Positions 7,729 to 15,620 of a DNA stretch of 19,878 bases are shown piece by piece. This DNA comes from an uncultured Gemmatimonadota bacterium (GTDB lineage: Bacteria; Gemmatimonadota; Gemmatimonadetes; Longimicrobiales; Gaopeijiaceae). The position numbers and the translations under genes are program-made. The DNA lies in the NCBI GenBank assembly GCA_938030915.1, contig CALHIO010000165.1:1-19878 (forward strand). Reading direction: 5' to 3'. The notes below the pieces were generated by a model, which saw only the letters and a program-made list of their open reading frames with translations, searched no databases and was not told the DNA's origin. The stretch's first letter is position 1; the number at the start of each line of letters is the position of its first letter.

Positions 7729-9114
7729 TCACGACGTCATCGCGCGGACGAGGTCGTACCGGGTGATGATGCCGACCAGAGCCCCCCCATTCCGAATGAG
7801 ACACGCGGCGTTGTCGCGCGCGAGCAGAGGTCGAACCTCCTCCGAGTCGACATGTCCGTCGAGCACGGGAAACGGAGCCCCCATAATCGACTCCACCGGC
7901 TTGTCTAGGAGTGTCGGATCCTCGATCACCTGTGCCATGAGTCGACCCTCGGTGATCGACCCGATACACGCATCGTCCCGGATCACCGGAAGCTGACCGA
8001 TGTCGTGGGCCGTGATCGCCGAGAGGGCGATCCGGACGGGCGTCGTCGGCTCCACACTGACGAGAGACCCGACCCGACTCTCTTTCGCGTCGAGGGCCTC
8101 CAGCACCGTGTTGCGCTTCGGGCGCTCCAGGAAGCCGTTCTCGCGCATCCAGTCGTCATCGTACGTCTTGCTCAGATATCGCTCCCCCCAGTCACACACG
8201 AGCGTCACGACGAACGCATTCGGGTCGTTGATTCGCCGGGCGACATCGACAGCCGCATGGACCAGAAGCCCGGCGGAGCCGCCGGCGAAGAGGCCCTCCT
8301 CGCGCGACACCCTCCGAGCCATCCGGAACGCCTCGCCGTCGCCGAAGCTGAGGTACTCGTCCACGACGTCGAGGTCGAGCGTGCCGGGAATCTTGTCGTT
8401 CCCGATCCCCTCGACCTTGTAGGGATGCCCCTCGACCTTCTCCCCCGTGTTGAAGAACGGTGCGATCATCGAGCCTTCGGGGTCGACCCCGACGATCGTC
8501 ACGTCCGGGTTCTGCTCTTTCAGGTAGCGCCCGACCCCGGTGATGGTCCCGCCCGTACCGGCCGATGCGACGAAGTGGGTGACACGCCCCTCACTCTGCT
8601 CCCAGATCTCCCGTCCCGTCGTCGCGTAATGCGCGTTCGGATTCGCTTGATTGTAGAACTGATCCGCCATCACGGCTCCGGGCGTCTCTGCCGCGATGCT
8701 CCGAGCCTTCACCAAGTAGTGATCCGGGTGATCCGGCGGTACGGCCGTCGGCGTGATGACGACCTCGGCCCCGAACGCGCGCAGAAGCTTCACCTTCTCG
8801 CTGCTCATCTTGTCCGGCATCGTACAGATGCATCTGTACCCCTTGAGCGACGCGGCCATCGCCAGGGCGAGGCCGGTGTTTCCTCCGGTCGCCTCGACGA
8901 CCGTGCCCCCGGGTCTCAGCGTGCCCTCGGCTTCCGCCGCCTCGATCATCGCCAACCCGATTCGATCCTTGATCGAACCACCCGGTCCGAAGAACTCACA
9001 CTTCGCGTACAGGGGGGTGGGACTGCCGTCGGTGACAGAGTGCAGACGCACCATCGGGGTCCAGCCGATGAGATCGAGGACGCTGTCGTACGGCCGGAGA
9101 TGGCGCTCAGCCAT
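7729..9114 (-). CDS. Cystathionine beta-synthase (PLP domain plus tandem CBS domains)
   Basis: This fold-type II PLP enzyme condenses serine and homocysteine to cystathionine, or acts as a related O-acetylserine/serine sulfhydrase. The PLP lysine is K49 in GPGGSIKDRIG. TGGNTG (76-81) contacts the substrate carboxylate, SAGTGGT (184-190) binds the phosphate, and VEGIGNDKIP (234-243) is typical of CBS rather than CysK. The C-terminal third (about 346-459) holds two CBS modules, which in other organisms sense adenosyl compounds. There is no N-terminal haem domain. The ATG at 9114 has AAGGA 6 nt upstream. The gene follows the TonB-C lipoprotein after 21 nt and precedes ddl by 16 nt, so the three are probably co-transcribed. 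No cystathionine lyase gene is in the window. Length 461 aa fits the family. Confidence 0.92.
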   Translation of the reverse strand: MAERHLRPYDSVLDLIGWTPMVRLHSVTDGSPTPLYAKCEFFGPGGSIKDRIGLAMIEAAEAEGTLRPGGTVVEATGGNTGLALAMAASLKGYRCICTMPDKMSSEKVKLLRAFGAEVVITPTAVPPDHPDHYLVKARSIAAETPGAVMADQFYNQANPNAHYATTGREIWEQSEGRVTHFVASAGTGGTITGVGRYLKEQNPDVTIVGVDPEGSMIAPFFNTGEKVEGHPYKVEGIGNDKIPGTLDLDVVDEYLSFGDGEAFRMARRVSREEGLFAGGSAGLLVHAAVDVARRINDPNAFVVTLVCDWGERYLSKTYDDDWMRENGFLERPKRNTVLEALDAKESRVGSLVSVEPTTPVRIALSAITAHDIGQLPVIRDDACIGSITEGRLMAQVIEDPTLLDKPVESIMGAPFPVLDGHVDSEEVRPLLARDNAACLIRNGGALVGIITRYDLVRAMTS

Positions 9115-9135
9115 GTCTGTTCCTTTCGGAGAGGC

Positions 9136-9516
9136 TCAGGGACTCGGTTCGATACCCAATGTGTCCGGCCGTGGACGTTTCGAGAACCGAACGGGCACGT
9201 GAGCCCAGACCTCGATCCGCTTTCCATCCTGCCGCGCCGGGGAGAACCGCAATTGCCGTGCCCCTTTCACGGCCGCCGAGTCGAACGAGAGATGTCCGGA
9301 GGATTCGACGACCTCCACGCTGTCGACGCCACCGGTGTCTCCCACCCGAACGCGTAGGAGCGTCTCGCCCTCCATGTCCTCATCCCACATTTGAAGGGGG
9401 TATTCGATCGGGATCTCGGCCGAGAGCGGCCGGGGCTGCTCGATCTCCGCGTCGGCACCACACGCGACGGACGAGACGCCCACCACCACGCTCAGGACCG
9501 CTCGGGTTGGCCTCAA
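9136..9516 (-). CDS. Small lipoprotein with a stand-alone TonB C-terminal domain
   Basis: This 126-aa protein begins with a basic n-region, a short hydrophobic stretch and a lipobox-like SVAC (C19), so it is probably lipidated in the periplasm. Residues about 36-110 match the TonB C-terminal fold: the EYPLQMWDEDMEGETLLRVRV segment, the GGVDSVEVVESSGH strand-turn, the FDSAAVKGARQLRFSPA helix, and a final VWAHVPVRF strand. The transmembrane anchor and proline-rich linker of true TonB are absent, so energising an outer-membrane receptor is unlikely. The start is a TTG at 9516 that overlaps the mutS stop (TTGA on the minus strand), implying coupling; a later GTG would destroy the signal peptide. 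Function unknown beyond the domain call. Confidence 0.75.
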   Translation of the reverse strand: MRPTRAVLSVVVGVSSVACGADAEIEQPRPLSAEIPIEYPLQMWDEDMEGETLLRVRVGDTGGVDSVEVVESSGHLSFDSAAVKGARQLRFSPARQDGKRIEVWAHVPVRFSKRPRPDTLGIEPSP

Positions 9517-12131
9517 CCGTCATCCCCGCGTCGCGCGACGCTGCCGAGTTCGTAGAGAATCGTGAGAGCTTCCCGCGGCGAAAGTTCGTCGGGGTCGAGC
9601 GCCCTGAGACGCGCGACCATCGGGTGCTCCACAGTGAACATGGAAAGCTGATCCAGAGGGGGCTCGGATTCCGGCCGGTGCGCGCCATGACGTCCCAGCC
9701 CCTCGCCGCCTCCCGTATGTGTTCCCTCCAGCTCGGACAGAAGTTCCCGAGCGCGAGCCACGATTCCGTCGGGAAGCCCTGCGAGGCGGGCCACCTGAAT
9801 CCCGTACGAGCGATCCGCACCTCCGTCGGCGAGCCGGCGAAGGAAGACGATCTCCTCTCCGACCTCGCGGACGGACACGTTCATGTTCTTCACGCCATCG
9901 AGCAGATCACCGAGCTGCGTGAGCTCGTGATAGTGGGTCGCGAACACGGTCTTCGCGCCGATGTGCTCGTGCACGTGCTCGGTCACCGCCCACGCGATCG
10001 ATACGCCGTCATACGTGGACGTCCCCCGCCCGATCTCGTCCAGGAGAACGAGGCTCCGGTCGCTCGCACCATGCACGATCGCCGCAGTCTCGCTCATCTC
10101 CACCATGAACGTCGATTGTCCACGGGCCAGGTTGTCGGAGGCGCCCACGCGCGTGAAGATCCGATCGGCGACCGGGAGCCGGGCAGCGTCCGCAGGGACG
10201 AACGAGCCGATCTGGGCGAGCAGCTGGATAAGGCCGATCTGGCGCAGAACGGTACTTTTGCCCGCCATATTCGGCCCGGTGAGCACGACGATGTACCCGT
10301 CGTCATCGAGCACCAGATCGTTCGGAATGAATTCCTCGCGAGGCATCATCGTCTCGACGACCGGGTGACGGCCCGCGCGGATGTCCAGATCGAAGCCGGT
10401 GTGGACCTCGGGCCGAACGTACTCGTAGCGCACCGCCACCTGGGCCAGAGTGCCGAGAACGTCCAGGGACGCCGCACGCGCACCTGAGTCCTGGAGCCGG
10501 GTCACGGCCTGCCCGACCTGTTCGCGTACCGCGGAGAAGAGCTCGATCTCGAGACCTCCGATCCGGTCTTCCGCACCGAAGACTTTCTCCTCCCACTCCT
10601 TCAGCTCAGGGGTGAAATACCGCTCTCCGTTGGTGAGGGTCTGCTTGCGAACGAAGTCATCCGGCACCTTGTCGAGGTTGGCCTTCGTGACCTCGAGGTA
10701 GTACCCGAAGACCTTGTTGAAGCCGACCTTGAGTGAGCTGATCCCCGTGCGCTCGCGCTCCCGGACCTGCAGGCTTGCGATAAAGTCGCGCGCTCCGTCC
10801 CGCACCTCACGGATTTCGTCGAGTTCGGTCGACCACCCCTCACGGATGACGCCCCCGTCCTGAAGGGTCGCAGGCGGATCGTCTGAGATCGCCCGGGCGA
10901 GGAGGTCCCGGACATCCTCCAGCAAGTCGATCTCCACGCCTAGCGATCGGAGCAACTCGGACGATGCCTGCGAGCACGATTCCCGGATCGCCGGCAGCCG
11001 CTCCAGAGAGCGCCGCAGGCTCATGAGGTCCCTGGGAGCGACCCGAAGCGTACCGAACTTCCCGGCCAGACGCTCGAGATCGCTCACACCGGAAAGCGCG
11101 TCGCGGAGACGCTGCCTCAGCTCGGGCGCCTCGACCAGCTCCGTCACCGCCTCCTGACGAGCCCAGATCTCCTCGGGACCCACGAGCGGCTCGAGCACCC
11201 ACCGTCGCAGCTGGCGTCCACCCATCGCGGTCACGGTGTCATCGAGTACGTCGAGGAGCGTGCCGCCCTCCTCCCCTCCGCGCATCGGCTCGATCAATTC
11301 GAGGTTCCGGCGCGTCATCTCGTCGAGCAGCATGATCCGCCCGGGCCGCTGGATACGGACCGGTTTCAGATGGGTCACTCCGGCCGGGCGGATTTCTGCG
11401 AGGTACTGAATGAGCGAACCCGCCGCACGAACGAGCCTCGTATCGTCCGACTGGAAGCCCAGGCCATCGAGCGACTGGAGCGCGAAGACGCGAAGCAGTT
11501 CGGGACCGCAGACGTCCTCCTCGAACATCCAGTCGTCCCGGATGGTCCGCGGAACGCCGCCCGGGACCGCTCGGTCCAGCTCGACGTCCTCGGCGAGCGC
11601 GCGCGGCACCAGGACCTCCGAGGGCTCGAGACGTCCGAGCTCCGCCCTCAGCTCTTCGGTCGGAACCGCCTGGACCACCATGTCCCCCGTCGAGACGTCG
11701 ATCGCGGCGATCGCATAGTCGTGGTCCCCGGCGGCCACGACGGAGACGAGGAAGTTGTTCTTCCGCTCGGCAAGGAGGCCATCCGCCAGCACCGTACCGG
11801 GCGTCACCGTCTCGGTGACCTCTCTCTTCACGATGCCCTTCGCCTCGGCGGCATCCTCGACCTGATCGCAGATCGCCACGCGACGTCCCAGCTTCACGAG
11901 CCGTGCGAGGTAATCGTCGAGTGCCTTGGCCGGGACGCCGGCCAGCGGAACCCGCGCCGCGGCTCCATTGTTGCGCGACGTGAGCGTCAGGCCAAGCAGC
12001 TTCGCACCCTCCTCGGCGTCCTCATGGAAGAGCTCGTAGAAGTCACCCACGCGGAAGAAGAGCAGCGAATCACGGTGACGGGATTTCGCTTCTCGCCACT
12101 GCTGCATGAGGGGTGTGTCGCTCGAAGCCAT
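9513..12131 (-). CDS. mutS: DNA mismatch repair protein MutS
   Basis: This is the full-length mismatch-recognition ATPase (872 aa). Domain I contains the mismatch-wedging F31-x-E33 motif in GDFYELF. Connector, lever and clamp domains follow; KVGFNKVFGYYLEV and YFTPELKEWEEKV mark the lever/clamp. The ABC ATPase carries Walker A GPNMAGKST (619-627), the STFMVEMSE signature and Walker B LVLLDEIGRGTS (D698, E699). A degraded C-terminal linker ends in LSPREALTILYELGSVAR, the usual tetramer-forming tail. I chose the ATG at 12131: an upstream TTG at 12164 adds only 11 unconserved residues and has no Shine-Dalgarno. No mutL is adjacent. It heads the minus-strand run mutS, TonB-C lipoprotein, CBS, ddl. 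The 105-nt divergent region towards 12237 has no clear promoter for either side. Confidence 0.97.
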   Translation of the reverse strand: MASSDTPLMQQWREAKSRHRDSLLFFRVGDFYELFHEDAEEGAKLLGLTLTSRNNGAAARVPLAGVPAKALDDYLARLVKLGRRVAICDQVEDAAEAKGIVKREVTETVTPGTVLADGLLAERKNNFLVSVVAAGDHDYAIAAIDVSTGDMVVQAVPTEELRAELGRLEPSEVLVPRALAEDVELDRAVPGGVPRTIRDDWMFEEDVCGPELLRVFALQSLDGLGFQSDDTRLVRAAGSLIQYLAEIRPAGVTHLKPVRIQRPGRIMLLDEMTRRNLELIEPMRGGEEGGTLLDVLDDTVTAMGGRQLRRWVLEPLVGPEEIWARQEAVTELVEAPELRQRLRDALSGVSDLERLAGKFGTLRVAPRDLMSLRRSLERLPAIRESCSQASSELLRSLGVEIDLLEDVRDLLARAISDDPPATLQDGGVIREGWSTELDEIREVRDGARDFIASLQVRERERTGISSLKVGFNKVFGYYLEVTKANLDKVPDDFVRKQTLTNGERYFTPELKEWEEKVFGAEDRIGGLEIELFSAVREQVGQAVTRLQDSGARAASLDVLGTLAQVAVRYEYVRPEVHTGFDLDIRAGRHPVVETMMPREEFIPNDLVLDDDGYIVVLTGPNMAGKSTVLRQIGLIQLLAQIGSFVPADAARLPVADRIFTRVGASDNLARGQSTFMVEMSETAAIVHGASDRSLVLLDEIGRGTSTYDGVSIAWAVTEHVHEHIGAKTVFATHYHELTQLGDLLDGVKNMNVSVREVGEEIVFLRRLADGGADRSYGIQVARLAGLPDGIVARARELLSELEGTHTGGGEGLGRHGAHRPESEPPLDQLSMFTVEHPMVARLRALDPDELSPREALTILYELGSVARRGDDG

Positions 12132-12236
12132 CTGTGAACTTATCTCGGTAGGAGGGGCGCTCAAGACGGGGCACCGGCACGATCGCCGGAGTCGGTCTCA
12201 CCCGCGACGGAATCCACTACTTCGAGGAAGTCCAAC

Positions 12237-12809
12237 ATGATCCTGATACCCGGTCTCCTCGCGCGTCAGGCGCGATCACTCAAGGTGCTCGCCGCCGTTG
12301 CCGCGCTGGCCCTCGCGTACCCGCAGACGACGCGTGCTCAGGACGCCGATCCAGCGGATGTCGAGTCGATCGACGCGATCATCACCGCAGTCTACGATGT
12401 GATCTCTGGAGACGCCGGCGAGGCACGCGACTGGGATCGGTGGAATACGCTCTTCCTCGAGGAGGCGACCCTCAGTCCTACGGGACCTACGGACGACGGG
12501 CGATGGGGCCGAGCCATCATTCCCCCGAGCGACTATCCTCGGCGGATCGGTGAGACCCTGGAGCGGGATGGATTCGTCGAGGCCGAGGTCGGCCGCGTCA
12601 CCGAACGCTTCGGCAACATCGCGCACGTCTTCAGCACGTACGTCTCGTTCCGCAGTCGCGCCGACACCCGGCCCTTCCAGCGCGGCATCAACTCCTTCCA
12701 ACTTCTGTATGACGGCACGCGCTGGTGGGTCGTCTCGGTCTTCTGGCAGGCCGAGACGAGAGAGTATCCCATTCCCGCGAAGTACGTCGGTACCATCGGA
12801 GACGAATGA
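12237..12809 (+). CDS. Exported NTF2/SnoaL-like protein
   Basis: This 190-aa protein has a clear signal peptide (basic LARQARSLK, hydrophobic VLAAVAALALAY, probable cleavage near TTRA-Q35). The mature part resembles the NTF2/SnoaL cone fold: an N-terminal helix pair (SIDAIITAVYDVISGDAGEARDWDRWNTLF), an aromatic-rich core, and the final strands FQLLYDGTRWWVVSVFWQAE. Such proteins are often uncharacterised scaffolds or small-molecule binders; no catalytic residues can be assigned. The ATG at 12237 has GAGGA 9 nt upstream. It is the first gene of a plus-strand cassette and its stop overlaps the next gene at ATGATG. A second NTF2-like protein lies two genes downstream, but the two are not close copies. 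Confidence 0.75.
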   Translation: MILIPGLLARQARSLKVLAAVAALALAYPQTTRAQDADPADVESIDAIITAVYDVISGDAGEARDWDRWNTLFLEEATLSPTGPTDDGRWGRAIIPPSDYPRRIGETLERDGFVEAEVGRVTERFGNIAHVFSTYVSFRSRADTRPFQRGINSFQLLYDGTRWWVVSVFWQAETREYPIPAKYVGTIGDE

Positions 12810-13210
12810 TGAGCAGCGAACTGAAGTATGGATTCAAGAAGGTCCTGAACGCCTCGGTGGAGGATGCCGAGGCGAAGGTTCGAGAGGCGCTCGCCGCCGA
12901 AGGGTTCGGCGTTCTGACCGAGATCGATATCAAGGCCGCCTTCAAGTCCAAGCTCGACGTCGACTTTCGGCCGTATCGCATTCTCGGCGCATGCAGCCCG
13001 CCCCTGGCCCACCGCGCGCTCCTCGAAGAGGACGACATCGGCCTTCTGCTGCCGTGTAATGTCGTCGTCTACGAGGGGTCCGAGCCCGACACGTCCGTCG
13101 TCTCGATCCTCGACCCGGTGCAGCAGCTCGCGGTCGCGGGCAGAGACGACCTCGGTCCGATGGCCGACGAGGTGCAGGCGCGCTTGAAGCGTGTCATGGA
13201 GGCGGTATGA
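12809..13210 (+). CDS. DUF302 domain protein
   Basis: This cytoplasmic protein of 133 aa consists of one DUF302 domain. Signatures are YGFKKVLNASVEDAEAKV, an EGFGVLTEID strand, YRILGACSPPLAHRAL with the conserved Cys, IGLLLPCNVVVYE with a second Cys, and a C-terminal helix of the form LGPMADEVQARLKRVMEA. DUF302 members are small alpha/beta proteins of unknown function. Starts are ambiguous by one codon because the sequence reads ATGATG at 12806; I chose the second ATG since GGAG lies 7 nt before it. Its stop overlaps the next start (ATGA at 13207-13210). Tight overlaps with exported NTF2-like proteins on both sides suggest a joint function, although this one has no signal peptide. Confidence 0.85.
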   Translation: MSSELKYGFKKVLNASVEDAEAKVREALAAEGFGVLTEIDIKAAFKSKLDVDFRPYRILGACSPPLAHRALLEEDDIGLLLPCNVVVYEGSEPDTSVVSILDPVQQLAVAGRDDLGPMADEVQARLKRVMEAV

Positions 13211-13722
13211 CGCGATCCAGCAACCGGCACGGCATCGTACACAGGATCGCGGTGACACTCGTAGTCCTGACCATCCTGGCCGCCTGCCAGTCAGATCCAT
13301 CGAACGTCGCCGACACCTCCGGGGAAGCGGAGCTCGAATCCCTCACCGCCGCCGCGCTGGCGTACCAGGCCGCTGCATCAGCGAAGGACTCGGATGCAGT
13401 CGTCGCCATGTACGATGCGACGGCGATCATGATTCCCCCGAACGCGGACATCGTCGACGAGGGACTCGAGGGTGTCCAGAACTACCAGTTCGGCTTCATC
13501 GTCACGCCGGGGGTCGAGCTCGACTTCGAACTCATTCGCGTGGAGGTCGCGGCCTCCGGAGACATCGGGTGGACCTTTGCGATCGGGGAAATCACCATCC
13601 ATCGCGACGGTGAAGAACCAGGGCGCGACGTGGTGCGCGACTTCCACACGTGGAAGAAGCAGGCTGACGGGTCATGGAAGATCGTCGTGGACTTATGGAA
13701 CTCCGGGATGCCGACTGGCTGA
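13207..13722 (+). CDS. NTF2/SnoaL-like lipoprotein (DUF4440-type)
   Basis: This 171-aa protein has a lipoprotein signal peptide: basic SSNRHGIVHR, hydrophobic IAVTLVVLTI and lipobox LAAC (C27). The mature part is an NTF2-like domain of the DUF4440/SgcJ type, with a helix ESLTAAALAYQAAASAKDSD, the VVAMYDATAIMIPPN turn typical of the family, and the closing pair VRDFHTWKKQADGSWKIVVD. It should sit in the periplasm anchored to a membrane. It shares a 4-nt ATGA overlap with the DUF302 gene, and its stop is only 9 nt from the stop of the convergent SPOR-domain gene. No intrinsic terminator is visible between them. Function unknown; DUF4440 proteins are often annotated as ketosteroid isomerase-like without proof. 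Confidence 0.8.
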   Translation: MTRSSNRHGIVHRIAVTLVVLTILAACQSDPSNVADTSGEAELESLTAAALAYQAAASAKDSDAVVAMYDATAIMIPPNADIVDEGLEGVQNYQFGFIVTPGVELDFELIRVEVAASGDIGWTFAIGEITIHRDGEEPGRDVVRDFHTWKKQADGSWKIVVDLWNSGMPTG

Positions 13723-13731
13723 GGGGCCTCG

Positions 13732-14622
13732 TCAGTTCCCGGCTGGGTGCTCCGCGCGGTCGTCCCGGACCAGCGCTGCCCGGATGCCCTGCGCGGTCAG
13801 TTCTTCGAGGAGTTCGACCGCGGCCGAGCGCTCGGCGAAGCGGCCCACTCTCACGTGGGTGAACTGACTCCCCTCGACCCGCACGACCCGTACGTCGATC
13901 CCCCGTGCCACGACCTCTTCGTACAGCTTGAGGGCCCGTTCATCGTCCGCGAAGGCGCCGAGCTGCACGAAGTAATTCATCACCGGGTCAGCCTCCGCGG
14001 TATCGATCTCGACGGTCGTCTGGTCGGCCTCCACCGGATCAGCGACCATGGAATCCGCTGCAACCTCATCCGTGGCGGATTTCGTTTCGTCTTCGTCACG
14101 GGACTCGATGACACGGGTCGGCGTATCTCCCGGCGGGGGGAGTGGGCCCGCGTCCGCGATCCACTCCTGTGCCTGCTCCCACGCGTCGGTCCGGCGGTAA
14201 TCCCGCTCCAGCGTCTCGAGGTAGCGACGGGCCTCCGCTTCGTCTCCCATGGCCCACGAGGCCTGCGCGAGCCGAAGCACGGCGTCCGGCGTGAACTGGC
14301 CACTCGGGTACAGGAGCGCGAGTCGCTGGAAGTCGAGCTCGGCCTGCACGGGATCAACGGTCAGCCGACCACGCAGCCACAACCCACGCTGGAGTTCACG
14401 GCGCGGCGCATCGTCCCGTCCGTTGTCCCACCACTCGAGCAGCGCCGCGCGCGCCTCCTCGGTCCGACCGAGTCGGGTCAGGCGCTCGACCGCCTCGAGA
14501 CTCGACTGAGCCGAAATGGGGGCCGGGTCCAGCGCGAGGCTCATGACCGCCGCCAGCACGATGACCGCGACGACCCCGCCCATCCGAAGGGAGCCTCCCC
14601 ACGTGTTCTGCCTGACCGTCAT
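13732..14622 (-). CDS. SPOR-domain envelope protein with TPR-like middle region
   Basis: This 296-aa exported protein starts with a signal peptide or membrane anchor (about 14-31, possible cleavage near PISA-Q). Residues about 40-155 are helical and repeat-like (LYPSGQFTPDAVLRLAQASW, GDEAEARRYLETLERDYRRT), similar to the TPR regions of CpoB/YbgF-type proteins. A low-complexity acidic linker (about 158-212) leads to a C-terminal SPOR domain (215-287: MNYFVQLGAFADDERALKLY ... VRVGRFAERSAAVELLEEL). SPOR domains bind denuded glycan strands of peptidoglycan at division sites, so a role in cell envelope or division is likely. I chose the ATG at 14622, which overlaps the holA stop (ATGA). The longer reading to 14793 only extends into holA in another frame. 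Confidence 0.83.
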   Translation of the reverse strand: MTVRQNTWGGSLRMGGVVAVIVLAAVMSLALDPAPISAQSSLEAVERLTRLGRTEEARAALLEWWDNGRDDAPRRELQRGLWLRGRLTVDPVQAELDFQRLALLYPSGQFTPDAVLRLAQASWAMGDEAEARRYLETLERDYRRTDAWEQAQEWIADAGPLPPPGDTPTRVIESRDEDETKSATDEVAADSMVADPVEADQTTVEIDTAEADPVMNYFVQLGAFADDERALKLYEEVVARGIDVRVVRVEGSQFTHVRVGRFAERSAAVELLEELTAQGIRAALVRDDRAEHPAGN

Positions 14623-15620
14623 ACCGCCTCCGCGCGCACTCGAAGCCCGAGAATCCACGTTTCGAGGAAGTGTTCGTCCGTATGCGGGCTCGCCTTCAAG
14701 AACCGGTCCACATCGAGTAGTCCGGCCAGCGCCGCGTCGATCTCCGGAGCTGTCCATCGACGAGCCTGAGTCGCAACCCGGCCGGCGAGCCACTGCTGAT
14801 GCCGCGGCAGAGAACGCTCCAGTCCCGCGGCACCCTCCTCGACCGCAATGCCGAGCCGAAGGAACTGCGTCGCCAGCCCGATCACCAACCCGACGCCATT
14901 CTCGCCCTGTTGCATCAGAATCGGAAGAGTTCTCGCAGCCTCATCGAAGTGACGATCACCGACCAGGTCGAACCACCGCCAGCGATCCTGAGACGGGAGC
15001 TTCGTTCCCGCTGCCTCCACGTCCTCGATCGTGACCGTACCCCGGTCCCCGATGAAGTCCGCGAGTTTCGTCAGTTCCTGAGACAACACGCCGAGATTGT
15101 TGCCGATCGCCGCGCCGAGCGCCTGAGCCGCTTCTGGCGCGAACGTGATGTCGTGCTCTTCCTTCGCCCGGGCCATGATCCATCCGGGCACGTCCGACTC
15201 GGTGATGGCCTTGAACTCGACCGAACGAGCAACCCGGGCAAGCGTCGAGTAGAACTTCGCCTTCGAACCCGACGGTACCGTACAACTCATGATCAGAGCG
15301 AGCCCGGGCGGAGGATTCTCCGCGATCCGAACGAGCTCGTCGCGTGCGTGTTTCGACGACGCGAGCCCCTCGACCTCTCGAAGGACGACCACGCGCCACT
15401 CGGCCATCATTGGTGGGGTCGCGATGACGGACGCCAGCGTCTCCGTGTCGACCTCGTTCCCGCGCAGGAGATCGAGGTTGAAGTCCCTCGTGGCCTCGTC
15501 CAGGTGCGCGTCGATCAGCGCTCGGACGACCTCATCCTTCCGGAATTGGTCCGCGCCGTGGAGGTAGAACGCGCCGCCGAGCGTCTTGCCCAGCGTGGGG
15601 GCCGCGTCGAGAGCGTTCAG
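14619..15620 (-). CDS. holA: DNA polymerase III subunit delta, apparent CTG start
   Basis: This is the clamp-loader delta subunit, which opens the beta sliding clamp. The reading frame from 15620 gives 333 aa, the normal length. It begins LNALDAAPTLGKTLGGAFYL and continues into HGADQFRKDEVVRALIDAHL, matching the delta N-terminus (the YLxHGxxxF strand and the first helix of the AAA+-like domain). LASVIATPPMMAEWRVVVLR follows, and the collar domain closes the protein. The first ATG/GTG/TTG in frame is at 15410, which would remove about 70 conserved residues. No standard start exists upstream. The plausible start is CTG at 15620, in a CTGA overlap with the anti-sigma stop (TGA 15619-15617). The 3' end overlaps the SPOR gene start by 4 nt. 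Confidence 0.9.
   Translation of the reverse strand: MNALDAAPTLGKTLGGAFYLHGADQFRKDEVVRALIDAHLDEATRDFNLDLLRGNEVDTETLASVIATPPMMAEWRVVVLREVEGLASSKHARDELVRIAENPPPGLALIMSCTVPSGSKAKFYSTLARVARSVEFKAITESDVPGWIMARAKEEHDITFAPEAAQALGAAIGNNLGVLSQELTKLADFIGDRGTVTIEDVEAAGTKLPSQDRWRWFDLVGDRHFDEAARTLPILMQQGENGVGLVIGLATQFLRLGIAVEEGAAGLERSLPRHQQWLAGRVATQARRWTAPEIDAALAGLLDVDRFLKASPHTDEHFLETWILGLRVRAEAV

Noticed and set aside
8005..9357. 450-codon plus-strand open frame opposite the cystathionine beta-synthase gene
   Set aside because: Antisense of a clear PLP enzyme; composition typical of a shadow frame.
12132..12164. Extended MutS start at TTG 12164
   Set aside because: It adds only 11 unconserved residues and has no Shine-Dalgarno; the ATG at 12131 precedes the conserved TPLMQQW.
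12131..12164. Possible leaderless mutS promoter (TTGAGC with ATAAGT)
   Set aside because: Spacing between the hexamers is only about 15 nt and the match is weak.
13747..14769. 340-codon plus-strand open frame opposite the SPOR gene
   Set aside because: The minus strand has a SPOR domain, signal peptide and an ATGA overlap; the plus frame has none.
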